From positions 1 to 64,000 of the forward strand of contig NZ_FNOT01000017.1 in NCBI RefSeq assembly GCF_900107105.1: a DNA stretch of 64,000 bases, written 5' to 3'. Each line of letters starts with the position of its first letter. Positions within the stretch are counted from its first letter, which is position 1. Made by a program: the position numbers and the translations under genes. Origin of the DNA: Geodermatophilus africanus. GTDB lineage: Bacteria > Actinomycetota > Actinomycetes > Mycobacteriales > Geodermatophilaceae. Shown here in pieces: positions 8,297 to 20,906 of the stretch. Below the pieces are notes generated by a model that was not told the origin of the DNA, made no database searches, and saw only the letters and a list, made by a program, of their open reading frames with translations.

Positions 8297-8743
8297 TCAG
8301 CCGACGTCGGCGGTCGGGCGGGCCAGGAGGTCGCGGCGCGCGTAGACCTCGGCGGCCTCGCGGACCAGGGCGGCACAGACCGGCGCCCCGTACGTCCCCT
8401 CCAGGCGGTCGGCCAGCTCACCGAGCTGCGCTGCCGTGGACGCCCGCGGGCGCAGCGCGTTGTACATGCCGAGGACCTCGTCGTCCGGGATGGCCGTCAT
8501 CTCGGCGGCCCGGCGGAAGTTGGCGGCCAGCTGGGGACGGCCGCTGGCGTCGGCGAGCTGCGCCTGCAGCTGGAGGGTCTCGGGCGCGATCCGCAGGTCC
8601 TCGGCCGAGAGCTCACCGGAGACGACCGCGTCCATGGTCAGGGCCGTGATCGGCTTGCCGGTGGGGGTGCGCAGCAGCTCGGGACGGTTGATCGACAGGG
8701 GGTAGTCCGCAGCGGTCAGCTCGGGCGGCCGGGGGGCGCTCAT
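8297..8743 (-). CDS. pduE: Diol/glycerol dehydratase small subunit
   Basis: The 148-residue product matches the small (gamma) dehydratase subunit: YPLSINRPELLRTPTGKPI at the N-terminus is the family's typical YPL..HPE segment, and the C-terminal half carries NFRRAAEMTAIPDDEVL and MYNALRPRAST. The ATG at 8743 has GAGGAG 8 bases upstream and fits the family start. It is the first gene of the operon, facing the GAF regulator across about 270 bp, where the promoter must lie. Putting the small subunit first is a rearranged gene order for this enzyme. Confidence 0.92.
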   Translation of the reverse strand: MSAPRPPELTAADYPLSINRPELLRTPTGKPITALTMDAVVSGELSAEDLRIAPETLQLQAQLADASGRPQLAANFRRAAEMTAIPDDEVLGMYNALRPRASTAAQLGELADRLEGTYGAPVCAALVREAAEVYARRDLLARPTADVG

Positions 8744-8799
8744 CGCAGGCTCACTCCTCGGTGGGTCGGCGCATCGGGACGTCGCAGCGTCGCGCCACT

Positions 8800-8830
8800 G
8801 TGGCACGCGCCACGTTGCACCGACGTTGCA
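8800..8830. promoter_or_regulatory. Candidate operator in the dehydratase promoter region
   Basis: GTGGCACGCGCCAC (8800-8813) is a 5-bp-arm dyad with a 4-base centre, and ACGTTGCA occurs at 8812-8819 and again at 8823-8830, an 11-base period of about one helix turn. The cluster lies 57-87 bases upstream of the small-subunit start, in the gap shared with the divergent regulator. This is a plausible binding site for that regulator. I saw no cobalamin-riboswitch signature here. Confidence 0.4.
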
Positions 8831-9012
8831 TCGACCCGGCCGCCGTCCGGACCTCTCCACCCGGCCGGGCCGGCACCTGCCCGGCCGGGCAGGGGACCCG
8901 GTGACCTTCCCGGTGGCGGGACCGCCCGGCGCGCCTTGCTGGCCGGACGGGCATGGGTGATGATCCGCGGCAGGCCGGGGCCGCCCGCCCGGCCAGGACG
9001 CTCGGGGGTGTC

Positions 9013-10533
9013 ATGACCCGTTCCGCCCGGCACCGGCTCCCCCGCACCGGCCGTGACCTGGCCGGTACCGACCCGGCCGCGCACGCCAGGCGGCTCGCCG
9101 AGACCTTCGACGCCGTGCTCGGCGACGGTCCGGTCCGCCGGGCGCCCCGTCCGGTCGTCTCCGCGTCCTGGGAGCGCAGCCTGGCGGCCCGCGTGGACCC
9201 CGACCGCCGCACGCCGCCGGTGGTGCACGCCCCGAACGAGCTGCGCGACATCCGATCGGCCCACCCGCTGGGCGCCGTCATGCCGCTGCTGCGGAACAGC
9301 CTGGCGGGCGTCGCCGAGGAGGCGGTGCACCTGCTGCTCGTCACCGACGCCGCGGGCCACATCCTCTGGCGGGAGGGGGCCGTCGAGCTGCTGGGCCCCG
9401 CGGACCGGGTCGGCCTGTTCCCCGGCACGGACTGGAGCGAGACCGCCATCGGGACCAACGCGATGGGCACCACGCTGGCGGTGGACGCGCCGGTTCAGAT
9501 CCACTCCGCCGAGCACCTGGTCCGCACGTACCACTCGTGGACGTGCGTGGCCGCGCCGGTGCACGACCCCGACACCGGGGCGGTCCTGGGGGCGGTCGAC
9601 CTCAGCGGGCCGCTGCGGGTGATGCACCCGTCGCTGGCACAGCTGGTGTCGACCACCGCGCAGCTGGCCGAGGCCGAGCTGCGGGTCCGCACGGCCGAGG
9701 CCGACCAGCGCTTCCTGCTGCGCAACGCGCCGCACCTCGCCCAGCTAAGGGGCACGGCCGGCGCGCTCGTCACCCCCACCGGCCGGGTGCTCGCCCCCGA
9801 CCCGTCCGGCGGGTGGCCCGACCGCGTCGACCTGGACGGGGCGACCGACCGGGTGCTGCTGCCCGACGGCCGGGAGGTGCTGGTCGAGCCGCTCGCCGAG
9901 GGCCACCTGCTGCGGGAGCCGCAGCGCCCCTCCCGGACGACGGGCCCGTCGCGCACCTCGGCACTGGCGCTGCGGGTCACGGGCAACGGCACGCCGAGCG
10001 CGGTGCTCGACGGTCGCGCCGTCCCCCTGCCGCTGCGTGCGGCGGAGATCCTCACCGCCCTCGCCCTGCACCCGGAGGGCCTCACCGGGGAGCAGCTCGC
10101 CTACCTGCTCTACGGGGACGACGGCAACCAGACGACCGTGCGCGTGCAGATGCGCCGGCTGCGCTCGCTGCTGGGCGCCGACGTGCTGCGCACCCGCCCC
10201 TACCGGCTCGCGGGCGCGGTGGACAGCGACTTCGGGTCGGCCCGCCGGGCACTGCGCGCCGGGCAGGTCGCCGCCGCCCTGCGGACGTGCGCCGGCCCCC
10301 TGCTGCCGCGGTCGGACGCGACCGAGATCCGGCAGCTGCGCGAGGAGCTGACCGCCGGGCTGCGGTCCGCGGCGCTGGCCACCCGCGACGTGGGGGTGCT
10401 GCACGCCTTCGTCCTGCACCCCCAGGGCGAGGACGACCTCGACGCCCACGACCGGCTGCTCGCCCTGCTGCCGGCCGGGGACCCCCGGGCCGCCGGGGTG
10501 GCCCTGCGCGCGGCCCGCCTCCGCGCCGAGTGA
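9013..10533 (+). CDS. GAF-domain transcriptional regulator with C-terminal winged helix, divergent from the dehydratase operon
   Basis: The 506-residue protein has a sensory half like that of AcoR/DhaR activators: WERSLAARVDP near residue 55, then a GAF domain about residues 95-230 (TDWSETAIGTNAMGTTLA, AVDLSGPLRVMHP). The family's sigma-54 AAA+ domain is absent. Instead residues about 320-400 form an OmpR/BTAD-like winged helix (LTGEQLAYLLYGDDGNQTTV, then MRRLRSLLGADVLRTRPYRL). By position it probably senses a substrate or product of the dehydratase pathway and controls the operon. The start at 9013 follows GGGGG; an in-frame ATG at 8953 is less likely because no ribosome site precedes it. 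Confidence 0.8.
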   Translation: MTRSARHRLPRTGRDLAGTDPAAHARRLAETFDAVLGDGPVRRAPRPVVSASWERSLAARVDPDRRTPPVVHAPNELRDIRSAHPLGAVMPLLRNSLAGVAEEAVHLLLVTDAAGHILWREGAVELLGPADRVGLFPGTDWSETAIGTNAMGTTLAVDAPVQIHSAEHLVRTYHSWTCVAAPVHDPDTGAVLGAVDLSGPLRVMHPSLAQLVSTTAQLAEAELRVRTAEADQRFLLRNAPHLAQLRGTAGALVTPTGRVLAPDPSGGWPDRVDLDGATDRVLLPDGREVLVEPLAEGHLLREPQRPSRTTGPSRTSALALRVTGNGTPSAVLDGRAVPLPLRAAEILTALALHPEGLTGEQLAYLLYGDDGNQTTVRVQMRRLRSLLGADVLRTRPYRLAGAVDSDFGSARRALRAGQVAAALRTCAGPLLPRSDATEIRQLREELTAGLRSAALATRDVGVLHAFVLHPQGEDDLDAHDRLLALLPAGDPRAAGVALRAARLRAE

Positions 10534-10543
10534 GGAAGCGCCA

Positions 10544-10608
10544 CCGTGATCATCGGCAGGTGGTCGTCCGACACGCCGACGGGATCAGCCACCCGCCGAT
10601 GATCACGG
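10544..10608. repeat. Family-B palindromic repeat between convergent genes
   Basis: Perfect 14-bp inverted arms CCGTGATCATCGGC (10544-10557) and GCCGATGATCACGG (10595-10608) surround a core containing CCGACACGCCGAC. Related copies lie at 19796-19856 and 25411-25471. All three sit between facing gene ends, so a bidirectional terminator role is likely. Confidence 0.8.
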
Positions 10609-10629
10609 CGCGCTGGGCGGCCGACGGTG

Positions 10630-11433
10630 TCACAGCGAAGCGAGGAAGGCCGCGACGCCGTCGTCCTCGTTGGTGCCGGTGACGTCCGTGGCCGCGGCGA
10701 GCAGGTCGGGGTGGGCGTGGGCCATCGCCACCGCCCGGCCACCGCCCTCGCGCACCCAGTCGAACGCGGCGATGTCGTTGGGCATGTCACCGAAGACGAC
10801 GACGTCCTCGGGGCCGACGCCGTGCTCGGCAGCCACCTTGGCGATGCCGGTGGCCTTGGTGACGCCGCGCGCGGAGATCTCGGCCAGCGCGTCGGTGGAG
10901 GAGTTGGTGACCGTGGCGGTCTCCCCCACGACCCGCTCCACGAGCGCGATGAAGTCGTTCCGCGGCAGCGTCTCGTGGCGGGCCAGCAGCTTGGCCACGG
11001 GCGCGGCAACCATCTCCTCCAGCGTCGCCACCGCCACGCCGGGCGCGTCGACGTCCCACCGCGGCTGGTAGACCGGCTCGTGGCGGAACTCCAGGCCGTA
11101 CTCGACGGCGAACCAGGTGTCGGGCTGGTGCCGGCGCAGCTCGGCGGTGACCTGCTGCAGCACCGCGGGCTCGAGGGCGTCCTCCTCGAGCACCTCGAAG
11201 CCGGCCAGGTCCAGCAGGACGGCGCCGTTGCAGCACACCGCCGTGCCGTGGCGCAGCACCTCGCGGATGCGGACCATCCAGCGCGGCGGCCGGCCCGTGG
11301 CGAGCACGACCGGTACGCCCTCGGACCGCCAGCGCTCCAGCTCAACCACCGTCGCGTCGCTGACGGTGTCGTTCCCGCGCAGCAAGGTGCCGTCCATGTC
11401 GGTCGCGATGAGCCGCGGTTGCCAGTCAGACAC
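10630..11433 (-). CDS. HAD-superfamily phosphatase, Cof-type
   Basis: The 267-residue protein carries the HAD motif I DMDGTLL near residue 12 and motif IV GDMPNDIAAFDWV near residue 210, with a type-II (Cof) cap between them. It probably dephosphorylates a small phosphometabolite in the cytosol; the substrate is unknown. The GTG start at 11433 overlaps the preceding HAD gene by 8 bases, so the two paralogues and serS form one operon. The pair probably arose by tandem duplication. Confidence 0.88.
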   Translation of the reverse strand: MSDWQPRLIATDMDGTLLRGNDTVSDATVVELERWRSEGVPVVLATGRPPRWMVRIREVLRHGTAVCCNGAVLLDLAGFEVLEEDALEPAVLQQVTAELRRHQPDTWFAVEYGLEFRHEPVYQPRWDVDAPGVAVATLEEMVAAPVAKLLARHETLPRNDFIALVERVVGETATVTNSSTDALAEISARGVTKATGIAKVAAEHGVGPEDVVVFGDMPNDIAAFDWVREGGGRAVAMAHAHPDLLAAATDVTGTNEDDGVAAFLASL

Positions 11434-12341
11434 CCGGCCGCCTCCCGTCGAGCAGTGCCTCCAGGTAGCGGGCGACGCCGTCGACGTCGTGCCCGCTGGT
11501 GAGCAGCGGGGTGGCCGCCCGGACGGCGGGGTGCGCGTTCGCCACCGCGACCGCCCGGCCGCCGGCGTCCCGCACCGCCTCGATCATCGGCAGGTCGTTG
11601 GGCATGTCGCCGAAGACCAGCACGTCGCCGAAGCCGACCCCGTAGCGCTCCAGCGCGATGGCCAGGCCGGTCGCCTTGGTGATGCCCGGCGGGAGCACCT
11701 CGATGAACCCCAGCCCGGCGTGGGTGACCTCGGCGCGGGACGGGTCGACCACCTCGCGGGCCCGCGCCAGCAGCTCGTCCTGGCCGAGGGTCTGCGAGCG
11801 GAGGAAGACCTTGAGCACCGCCCCGGTGGGCAGCACCTGGTGCCGGGGCAGCAGGTGCGCCGGTTCCGGGTAGGGCCAGTCGAAGCCGTGCTGGACCCGC
11901 AGCGGGGAGTGCACCTCGCCCTGCTCGGCGGCGTCCTCCACGGCGATGACGAGCTCGCCGGCGACCGACTCGATCTGCTCGATGACCGCGGTCGCCTGCT
12001 CGCGCGGCAGGCCGACCGTGCGCAGCACCTCGTCGCGCTCCAGGTCGACGACGAAGCCGCCCTGCGCGAGGACGGCGATGCCGCGCCCGTCGAGGGCCGC
12101 GCGCACGCTGTCGAACAGCCGCGGGCCGCGGCCGGTCACCCCGACCACCGGGATGCCGACGTCCCAGCACGCCGTCAGCGCCGCCCGGGTGCGCGCGCTG
12201 ACCTCGCCGTCGGAGGTGAGCAGCGTGCCGTCGAGGTCGGTGGCGACCAGCTCGGGCCGCCAGGTACCGAGGTCCCCGAGCTCGACGACGTCCTCCGCCC
12301 TGGCGCCGGCGGTCCCGGTGCTGGGCAGCACGTCCGGCCGG

Positions 12342-12352
<11 letters not shown>
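11426..12352 (-). CDS. HAD-superfamily phosphatase, Cof-type (paralogue)
   Basis: This 308-residue Cof-type HAD protein has motif I DLDGTLL near residue 40 and motif [15 protein letters not shown] near residue 250. Its first 30 residues are a family-poor extension. It overlaps the 3' end of serS by 11 bases and the next HAD gene by 8 bases, indicating tight translational coupling in an order serS-HAD-HAD that is typical of actinobacteria. The substrate cannot be inferred. Confidence 0.88.
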
Positions 12353-16650
<4,298 letters not shown>

Positions 16651-16772
16651 GAGGAGGACCCCCCTGCCCCCCACCGTGGAAGGACCCCGTCCTCATCCCT
16701 CGCAGGCTCGAAACGAGCCTCTGGACGGGGCCGGCGGCGGGGCCCTGCAGGAGGGCCGATCCCGGAGGTCAC
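16651..16772. repeat. Nested family-A repeat
   Basis: A family-A copy (GGACCCCCCTGCCCCCCACC ... CCCTGCAGGAGGGCC) is interrupted by a second, divergent A copy (GGACCCCGTCCTCATCCCTC ... CTCTGGACGGGG). The outer element resumes after the inner one, so one element appears to have inserted into another. It fills most of the gap between the metallopeptidase and the GroES-like gene. Confidence 0.65.
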
Positions 16773-16792
16773 CGCCGCGTACCGTGATCGGC

Positions 16793-17119
16793 GTGCCAGA
16801 AGCCGCCGGGAAGCTGCCGATCAAGATGCTGCACGACCGCATCCTGGTCGCACTGCGCCGGGAGGACGGCGAGCGGCGGTCCACCGGCGGCATCCTGATC
16901 CCGGCGACCGCACAGGTGGCCAAGCGGCTGGTCTGGGGCGAGGCGCGCGGCGTGGGGTCCGGCGTCCGCCAGGTGAAGGTCGGCGACCAGGTGCTCTTCT
17001 CCCCCGAGGACCAGCACGAGGTCGAGGTGCACGGCGAGGAGCTGGTCATCCTGCGCGAGCGCGACGTGCACGCCGTCGCGGCCGAGCGGATCGAGGAGTC
17101 CACCGGCCTCTACCTGTAG
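16793..17119 (+). CDS. Co-chaperone GroES-like (cpn10) protein
   Basis: The 108-residue protein matches the cpn10 fold: KLPIKMLHDRILVALRREDG, the mobile-loop region ERRSTGGILIPATAQ, and KVGDQVLFSPEDQHEVEVHG with a final RDVHAVAAE. It is not next to groEL and ends ESTGLYL, unlike the main GroES, so it is a stand-alone paralogue found in many actinobacteria. Its partner is unknown. GTG at 16793 is favoured; GTG at 16784 in the same frame adds three residues. Confidence 0.82.
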   Translation: MPEAAGKLPIKMLHDRILVALRREDGERRSTGGILIPATAQVAKRLVWGEARGVGSGVRQVKVGDQVLFSPEDQHEVEVHGEELVILRERDVHAVAAERIEESTGLYL

Positions 17120-17147
17120 GAGCGGTCCCGGTCCGGGCGCGCGGCGC

Positions 17148-17606
17148 TCAGTCGACGGCGCGGGCGTGGCGGACGATCACGTCGGTCATCTCCTCGAGGA
17201 ACCGGTGGACGACGGCGAGCTCGTCCTCGGAGTGGCCCGCCATCGCGGCGAGCAGGTCGCGGTTGAGCCCGCCGAAGAACTGCGCGCCGGCGGCCATCGC
17301 GGACGCCGACATCTCCAGCGCCACCCGACGACGGTCGGCGGGGTCGCGCACCCGGCGCACGTGACCGGCCTTCTCCAGCCGGTCGACCAGCGCGGTCACC
17401 GACGCCGAGCTCAGCTCGACCGCCTGCCCCAGCGTCCCGGCAGTGAGCGCCTCGCCGCGGCGGGCGGCATCCATGATCGCGACGAGCGCGCGCACGTCGG
17501 TCCGGCCCAGCCCGTGGATCGTGGCGAACCGCTGCCCGACCGCGTCGAGCTCTACGCTCAGCCGGCGCAGCAGCAGTGCGACCTCCTGCCGCGGGTCGTC
17601 AGCCAC
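17148..17606 (-). CDS. MarR-family transcriptional regulator
   Basis: The 152-residue protein has the MarR winged helix (TAGTLGQAVELSSASVTALV, then RVRDPADRRRVALEMS as the wing) between dimerisation helices. It is divergent from an MMPL exporter gene with 84 bp between them, and a clean palindrome lies in that gap. It probably represses the exporter and itself until a toxic ligand binds. The start is GTG at 17606. Confidence 0.9.
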   Translation of the reverse strand: MADDPRQEVALLLRRLSVELDAVGQRFATIHGLGRTDVRALVAIMDAARRGEALTAGTLGQAVELSSASVTALVDRLEKAGHVRRVRDPADRRRVALEMSASAMAAGAQFFGGLNRDLLAAMAGHSEDELAVVHRFLEEMTDVIVRHARAVD

Positions 17607-17650
17607 CGCCCACCTCCCGGGGTTGCGCCGGCTGGGCCGGGTCCCTAACC

Positions 17651-17665
17651 TCTCGATCGTCGAGA
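17651..17665. promoter_or_regulatory. Candidate MarR operator
   Basis: TCTCGATCGTCGAGA is a 15-base palindrome (6-bp arms, TCG centre), with the size and spacing expected of MarR boxes. It sits 25 bases before the exporter ATG at 17691 and 44 bases before the regulator start, and would cover the exporter's core promoter. Confidence 0.6.
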
Positions 17666-17690
17666 TTATCGCTGATCGAGGGATGACACC

Positions 17691-19790
17691 ATGGCCCGGC
17701 TCCGCTGGCTGCTCCCCGCACTCGTCCTCCTCGTCTGGCTCGGCGCCGCCGGCCCCCTGGGTTCCCTCAGCAGCCGGCTGACCGGCCTGCAGGAGAACGA
17801 CACCGCCGCGTTCCTCCCGGACAGCGCCGAGTCCACCAGGGTGGCCGACCTGCAGCAGGGCTTCTCGCGGACCGAGTCGATCCCCGCCGTCCTGCTCTGG
17901 GAGAGCACCGACGGGCGGCTCGACCAGCAGACCCTGGCCACCATCGGCGAGCGGGTCCAGGAGGCCGCCCGCGTCGCCGAGGAGGCCGGCGCCCTGGCCG
18001 GGCAGCCGACGCCGCCCATCCCCGCCGAGGACGGCGAGGCCGTGCAGGCGCTGCTGCCGATCACCCCGGACGTCGGCGACGAGATCGTGACGCTGGTCGA
18101 GGACCTGCGCGAGACGCTCCCGGTCGAGGGCACCGACGCCTTCGTCACCGGCCCCGGCGGCATCTTCGCCGACTTCGCCAACGGCTTCGCCGGCATCGAC
18201 GGGCTGCTGCTGCTCGCCGCCTTCGGCGTCGTCCTGCTGATCCTGCTCGTCGTCTACCGCAGCCCGCTGCTGCCGTTCCTGGTCATCGGCACCGCCGGCC
18301 TGGCGCTCACCGCCGGCAACGCGGTCGCCTACCTGCTGGCCGACGCCGGGGTCATCACCGTCAACGGGCAGAGCCAGGGGATCGCCTCGATCCTGGTGGT
18401 CGGCGCGGCCACCGACTACGGCCTGCTGCTGGTCGCCCGCTTCCGCGAGGAGCTGCGGCGGGAACGGTCGAAGTACGCCGCGATGCGCACCGCGTTACGC
18501 CGGTCGTGGGAGCCGATCGTGGCCTCGGGCGCCACCGTCGTCCTCGGCGTGCTCTGCCTGCTGTTCTCCGACCTGGCCTCCAACCGCGGCCTGGGCCCGA
18601 TCTCGGCGGTGAGCGTCACGCTGTCGGTGGTGGCCGCGCTGTCGTTCCTGCCGGCCGCGCTGGTGCTGCTCGGCCGCGCCGCGTTCTGGCCGTTCCGCCC
18701 GCGCTACGGCATCGAGCCGCCGGAGGGCCGCGGCTGGCAGCGGGTCGCCGCCGCGGTGGGCCGGCGCCCGCGCCGGGTGCTCGCGCTGAGCACGCTGGCA
18801 CTGGTGGCCGCCGCCGTCTTCGCGCCCACCTACGACGCCTCGGGCATCACCTTCTCCGACGCGATCCGGGGCGAGTCCAACGGCGTCGCCGGGCAGGAGG
18901 CGCTGGCCCGGCACTTCGACGCGGGCTCGGGCAGCCCGACCGTCGTCGTCACGCCGGAGGCGACCTGGCCGGCGGTGGCCGAGGCGGCCACCGGCACGGA
19001 CGGCGTCGCGACGGTGGTGCCCTTCACGGGGGGAGCCCCCGGTGGCCCGCCGGTCGCCGCCGACGGGCTGGTCCGGCTCGACGTGGTGCTCGACGTCCCG
19101 GCCGACAGCACCGAGGCCATCGACGTGGTGCAGCAGCTGCGCACCGAGCTGGACGCCGCCGACCCGGACGCGCTGGTCGGCGGCGACACCGCCAGCAACC
19201 TCGACGCCCGGGAGACCGCGGCCCGCGACCTGCGGGTGATCGTGCCGAGCGTGCTCGTGGTCATCACCGTCGTGCTGGCGCTGCTGCTGCGCGCGCTGGT
19301 CGCCCCGCTGCTGCTGGTCGCGACCGTCGTCCTCAGCGTCGGGGCGACGGTGGGCGTGGCCGCGCTGCTGTTCGACGGCGTGTTCGGCTTCCCGGGCAGC
19401 GACCCCGGCATCCTGCTGATCGCCTTCGTGTTCCTCGTCGCGCTGGGGATCGACTACAACATCTTCCTCATGACCCGCGCCCGCGAGGAGTCGCTGCGGC
19501 ACGGTGCGAAGGACGGCGTGCTGCGGGCGCTGGCGGTGACCGGCGGGGTCATCACGTCGGCCGGGATGGTGCTCGCCGCGACGTTCGGGGCGCTGTCGGT
19601 GCTGCCGCTGCTGTTCCTCGTGCAGCTGGCGTTCCTGGTCGGCTTCGGCGTCCTGCTCGACACCTTCGTCGTCCGCTCGCTCGTCGTGCCGTCGGCGGTC
19701 TCGCTCCTGGGCGACCGCACCTGGTGGCCCGGCCGGTTGGCCCGCCGGCCCTCGCCCGAGGAGCCGGAGCGCGAGCTCGAACGGGTGTGA
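17691..19790 (+). CDS. MMPL-family (RND-type) membrane transporter
   Basis: The 699-residue protein has the MMPL layout: an N-terminal membrane helix, a large external domain (about residues 30-165), a helix bundle with GAATDYGLLLVARFREELRR, a second external domain, and a second bundle with ALGIDYNIFLMTRAREESLR. These duplicated G-x-x-x-D-Y segments carry the proton-relay residues of the family. It probably exports lipids or hydrophobic drugs. Control by the adjacent MarR protein fits a detoxification role rather than mycolate export. Confidence 0.9.
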   Translation: MARLRWLLPALVLLVWLGAAGPLGSLSSRLTGLQENDTAAFLPDSAESTRVADLQQGFSRTESIPAVLLWESTDGRLDQQTLATIGERVQEAARVAEEAGALAGQPTPPIPAEDGEAVQALLPITPDVGDEIVTLVEDLRETLPVEGTDAFVTGPGGIFADFANGFAGIDGLLLLAAFGVVLLILLVVYRSPLLPFLVIGTAGLALTAGNAVAYLLADAGVITVNGQSQGIASILVVGAATDYGLLLVARFREELRRERSKYAAMRTALRRSWEPIVASGATVVLGVLCLLFSDLASNRGLGPISAVSVTLSVVAALSFLPAALVLLGRAAFWPFRPRYGIEPPEGRGWQRVAAAVGRRPRRVLALSTLALVAAAVFAPTYDASGITFSDAIRGESNGVAGQEALARHFDAGSGSPTVVVTPEATWPAVAEAATGTDGVATVVPFTGGAPGGPPVAADGLVRLDVVLDVPADSTEAIDVVQQLRTELDAADPDALVGGDTASNLDARETAARDLRVIVPSVLVVITVVLALLLRALVAPLLLVATVVLSVGATVGVAALLFDGVFGFPGSDPGILLIAFVFLVALGIDYNIFLMTRAREESLRHGAKDGVLRALAVTGGVITSAGMVLAATFGALSVLPLLFLVQLAFLVGFGVLLDTFVVRSLVVPSAVSLLGDRTWWPGRLARRPSPEEPERELERV

Positions 19791-19795
19791 TGCCG

Positions 19796-19856
19796 GTGAT
19801 CATCGGCGGGTGGCTGCCCGACACGCCGACGACGCCCGCCAGACGCCGATGATCAC
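19796..19856. repeat. Family-B palindromic repeat between convergent genes
   Basis: Arms GTGATCATCGGC (19796-19807) and GCCGATGATCAC (19845-19856) are perfect. The core shares GTGGCTGCCCGACACGCCGA with the copy near 25411 (there inverted). It lies between the MMPL gene and pheA, which converge. Confidence 0.8.
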
Positions 19857-19870
19857 GGCGGAAGCCGGCC

Positions 19871-20806
19871 TCACACGCGGCCGGCGCGCACCCGCTCGAG
19901 CCAGCCGGCGGCCTCGCCGAACGCCGCGTCGGTCGACACCGGCGTCACCGGCTTGTTGTGCCGGCCGTCGGTGCGCGGGTAGGAGCCGAGGAAGCGCAGG
20001 TCGTCGCAGACGCGGTGCAGCGCCGAGAGCGCCTCCCCCACCCGGGCGTCGGCGACGTGCCCTTCGCAGTCGAGGGAGAAGGAGTAGACGCCCAGCCGCT
20101 CCCGGGTGGGGCGTGACTCGATGCGGGTCAGGCTGATGCCGCGGACGGCGAACTCGCCCAGCAGGTCCAGCAGCGCGCCGGTGCGGTCCCCCACGACGGC
20201 GACCAGCGAGGTCTTGTCGTTGCCCGTCGGCTCGGGCAGCGGCCCGGGCGGGGCGACGAGCACGAACCGGGTGACGGCGCCGGGCCGGTCGGCCACGTCG
20301 TCGGCCAGGGCGGCGAGGCCGTACCGCTCGGCGGCGATCGGCGCGCAGACCGCGGCGTCGTGCTCGCCGGCCGCCACCTGCCGCGCGGCCTCCGCGGTGG
20401 AGGTGGCCGGCAGCGGGACGACGCCGGGCAGCAGCCGCGCCAGCGAGCCGGCGGTCTGGGCCAGCGCGTGCGGGTGGCTGGCGACCGAGCGGACGTCGGC
20501 CAGCGTCGCCCCCGGGCGGCCGGCGAGGACGAAGGAGACCGTCAGGAACACCTCGCGGGTGATCAGCAGCGGGTCGCCGTCGGCCAGGCCGTCCATGGTG
20601 GCCGGCACGGAGCCCTCGACGGAGTTCTCCAGCGGCACGAGCGCGGCGTCGACGTCCCCCGCACGGACGGCGGCCAGCGCGGCCGGCACCCCGGCAGCGG
20701 GGTACCGGGCGCCCTCCGGCGGGGCGACGGCGCTGATCAGGGCCGCTTCGGCGAAGGTACCCTCGGGTCCCAGAAAGGCGTACCGCGTCGGAGGCGTCCC
20801 AGGCAC
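19871..20806 (-). CDS. pheA: Prephenate dehydratase
   Basis: The 311-residue monofunctional enzyme converts prephenate to phenylpyruvate in phenylalanine synthesis. The catalytic domain shows RYAFLGPEGTFAEAAL, ALVPLENSVEGSV and the TRF triad in VTRFVLV. A C-terminal ACT domain with TRIESRP gives feedback control by phenylalanine. The GTG start at 20806 places the GPEGTF motif where the family has it. It faces the GGDEF genes across about 100 bp and ends beside repeat B. Confidence 0.95.
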   Translation of the reverse strand: MPGTPPTRYAFLGPEGTFAEAALISAVAPPEGARYPAAGVPAALAAVRAGDVDAALVPLENSVEGSVPATMDGLADGDPLLITREVFLTVSFVLAGRPGATLADVRSVASHPHALAQTAGSLARLLPGVVPLPATSTAEAARQVAAGEHDAAVCAPIAAERYGLAALADDVADRPGAVTRFVLVAPPGPLPEPTGNDKTSLVAVVGDRTGALLDLLGEFAVRGISLTRIESRPTRERLGVYSFSLDCEGHVADARVGEALSALHRVCDDLRFLGSYPRTDGRHNKPVTPVSTDAAFGEAAGWLERVRAGRV

Positions 20807-20906
20807 CCGACGAGGGTAGAACGGTGCGGACGTCCCGCCCGGAGGAGCCGCCACGCCGGCCGCCGGACCCGTGGCCGCGCAGCGGCCGGACCGTGTGGAG
20901 GACCGC

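Noticed and set aside
8744-9012. Adenosylcobalamin riboswitch upstream of the B12-dependent operon
   Set aside because: I looked for the GCCACTG box and its flanking stems; only a short GCCACTG appears at 8794-8800 without the surrounding conserved structure. A model search could overturn this.
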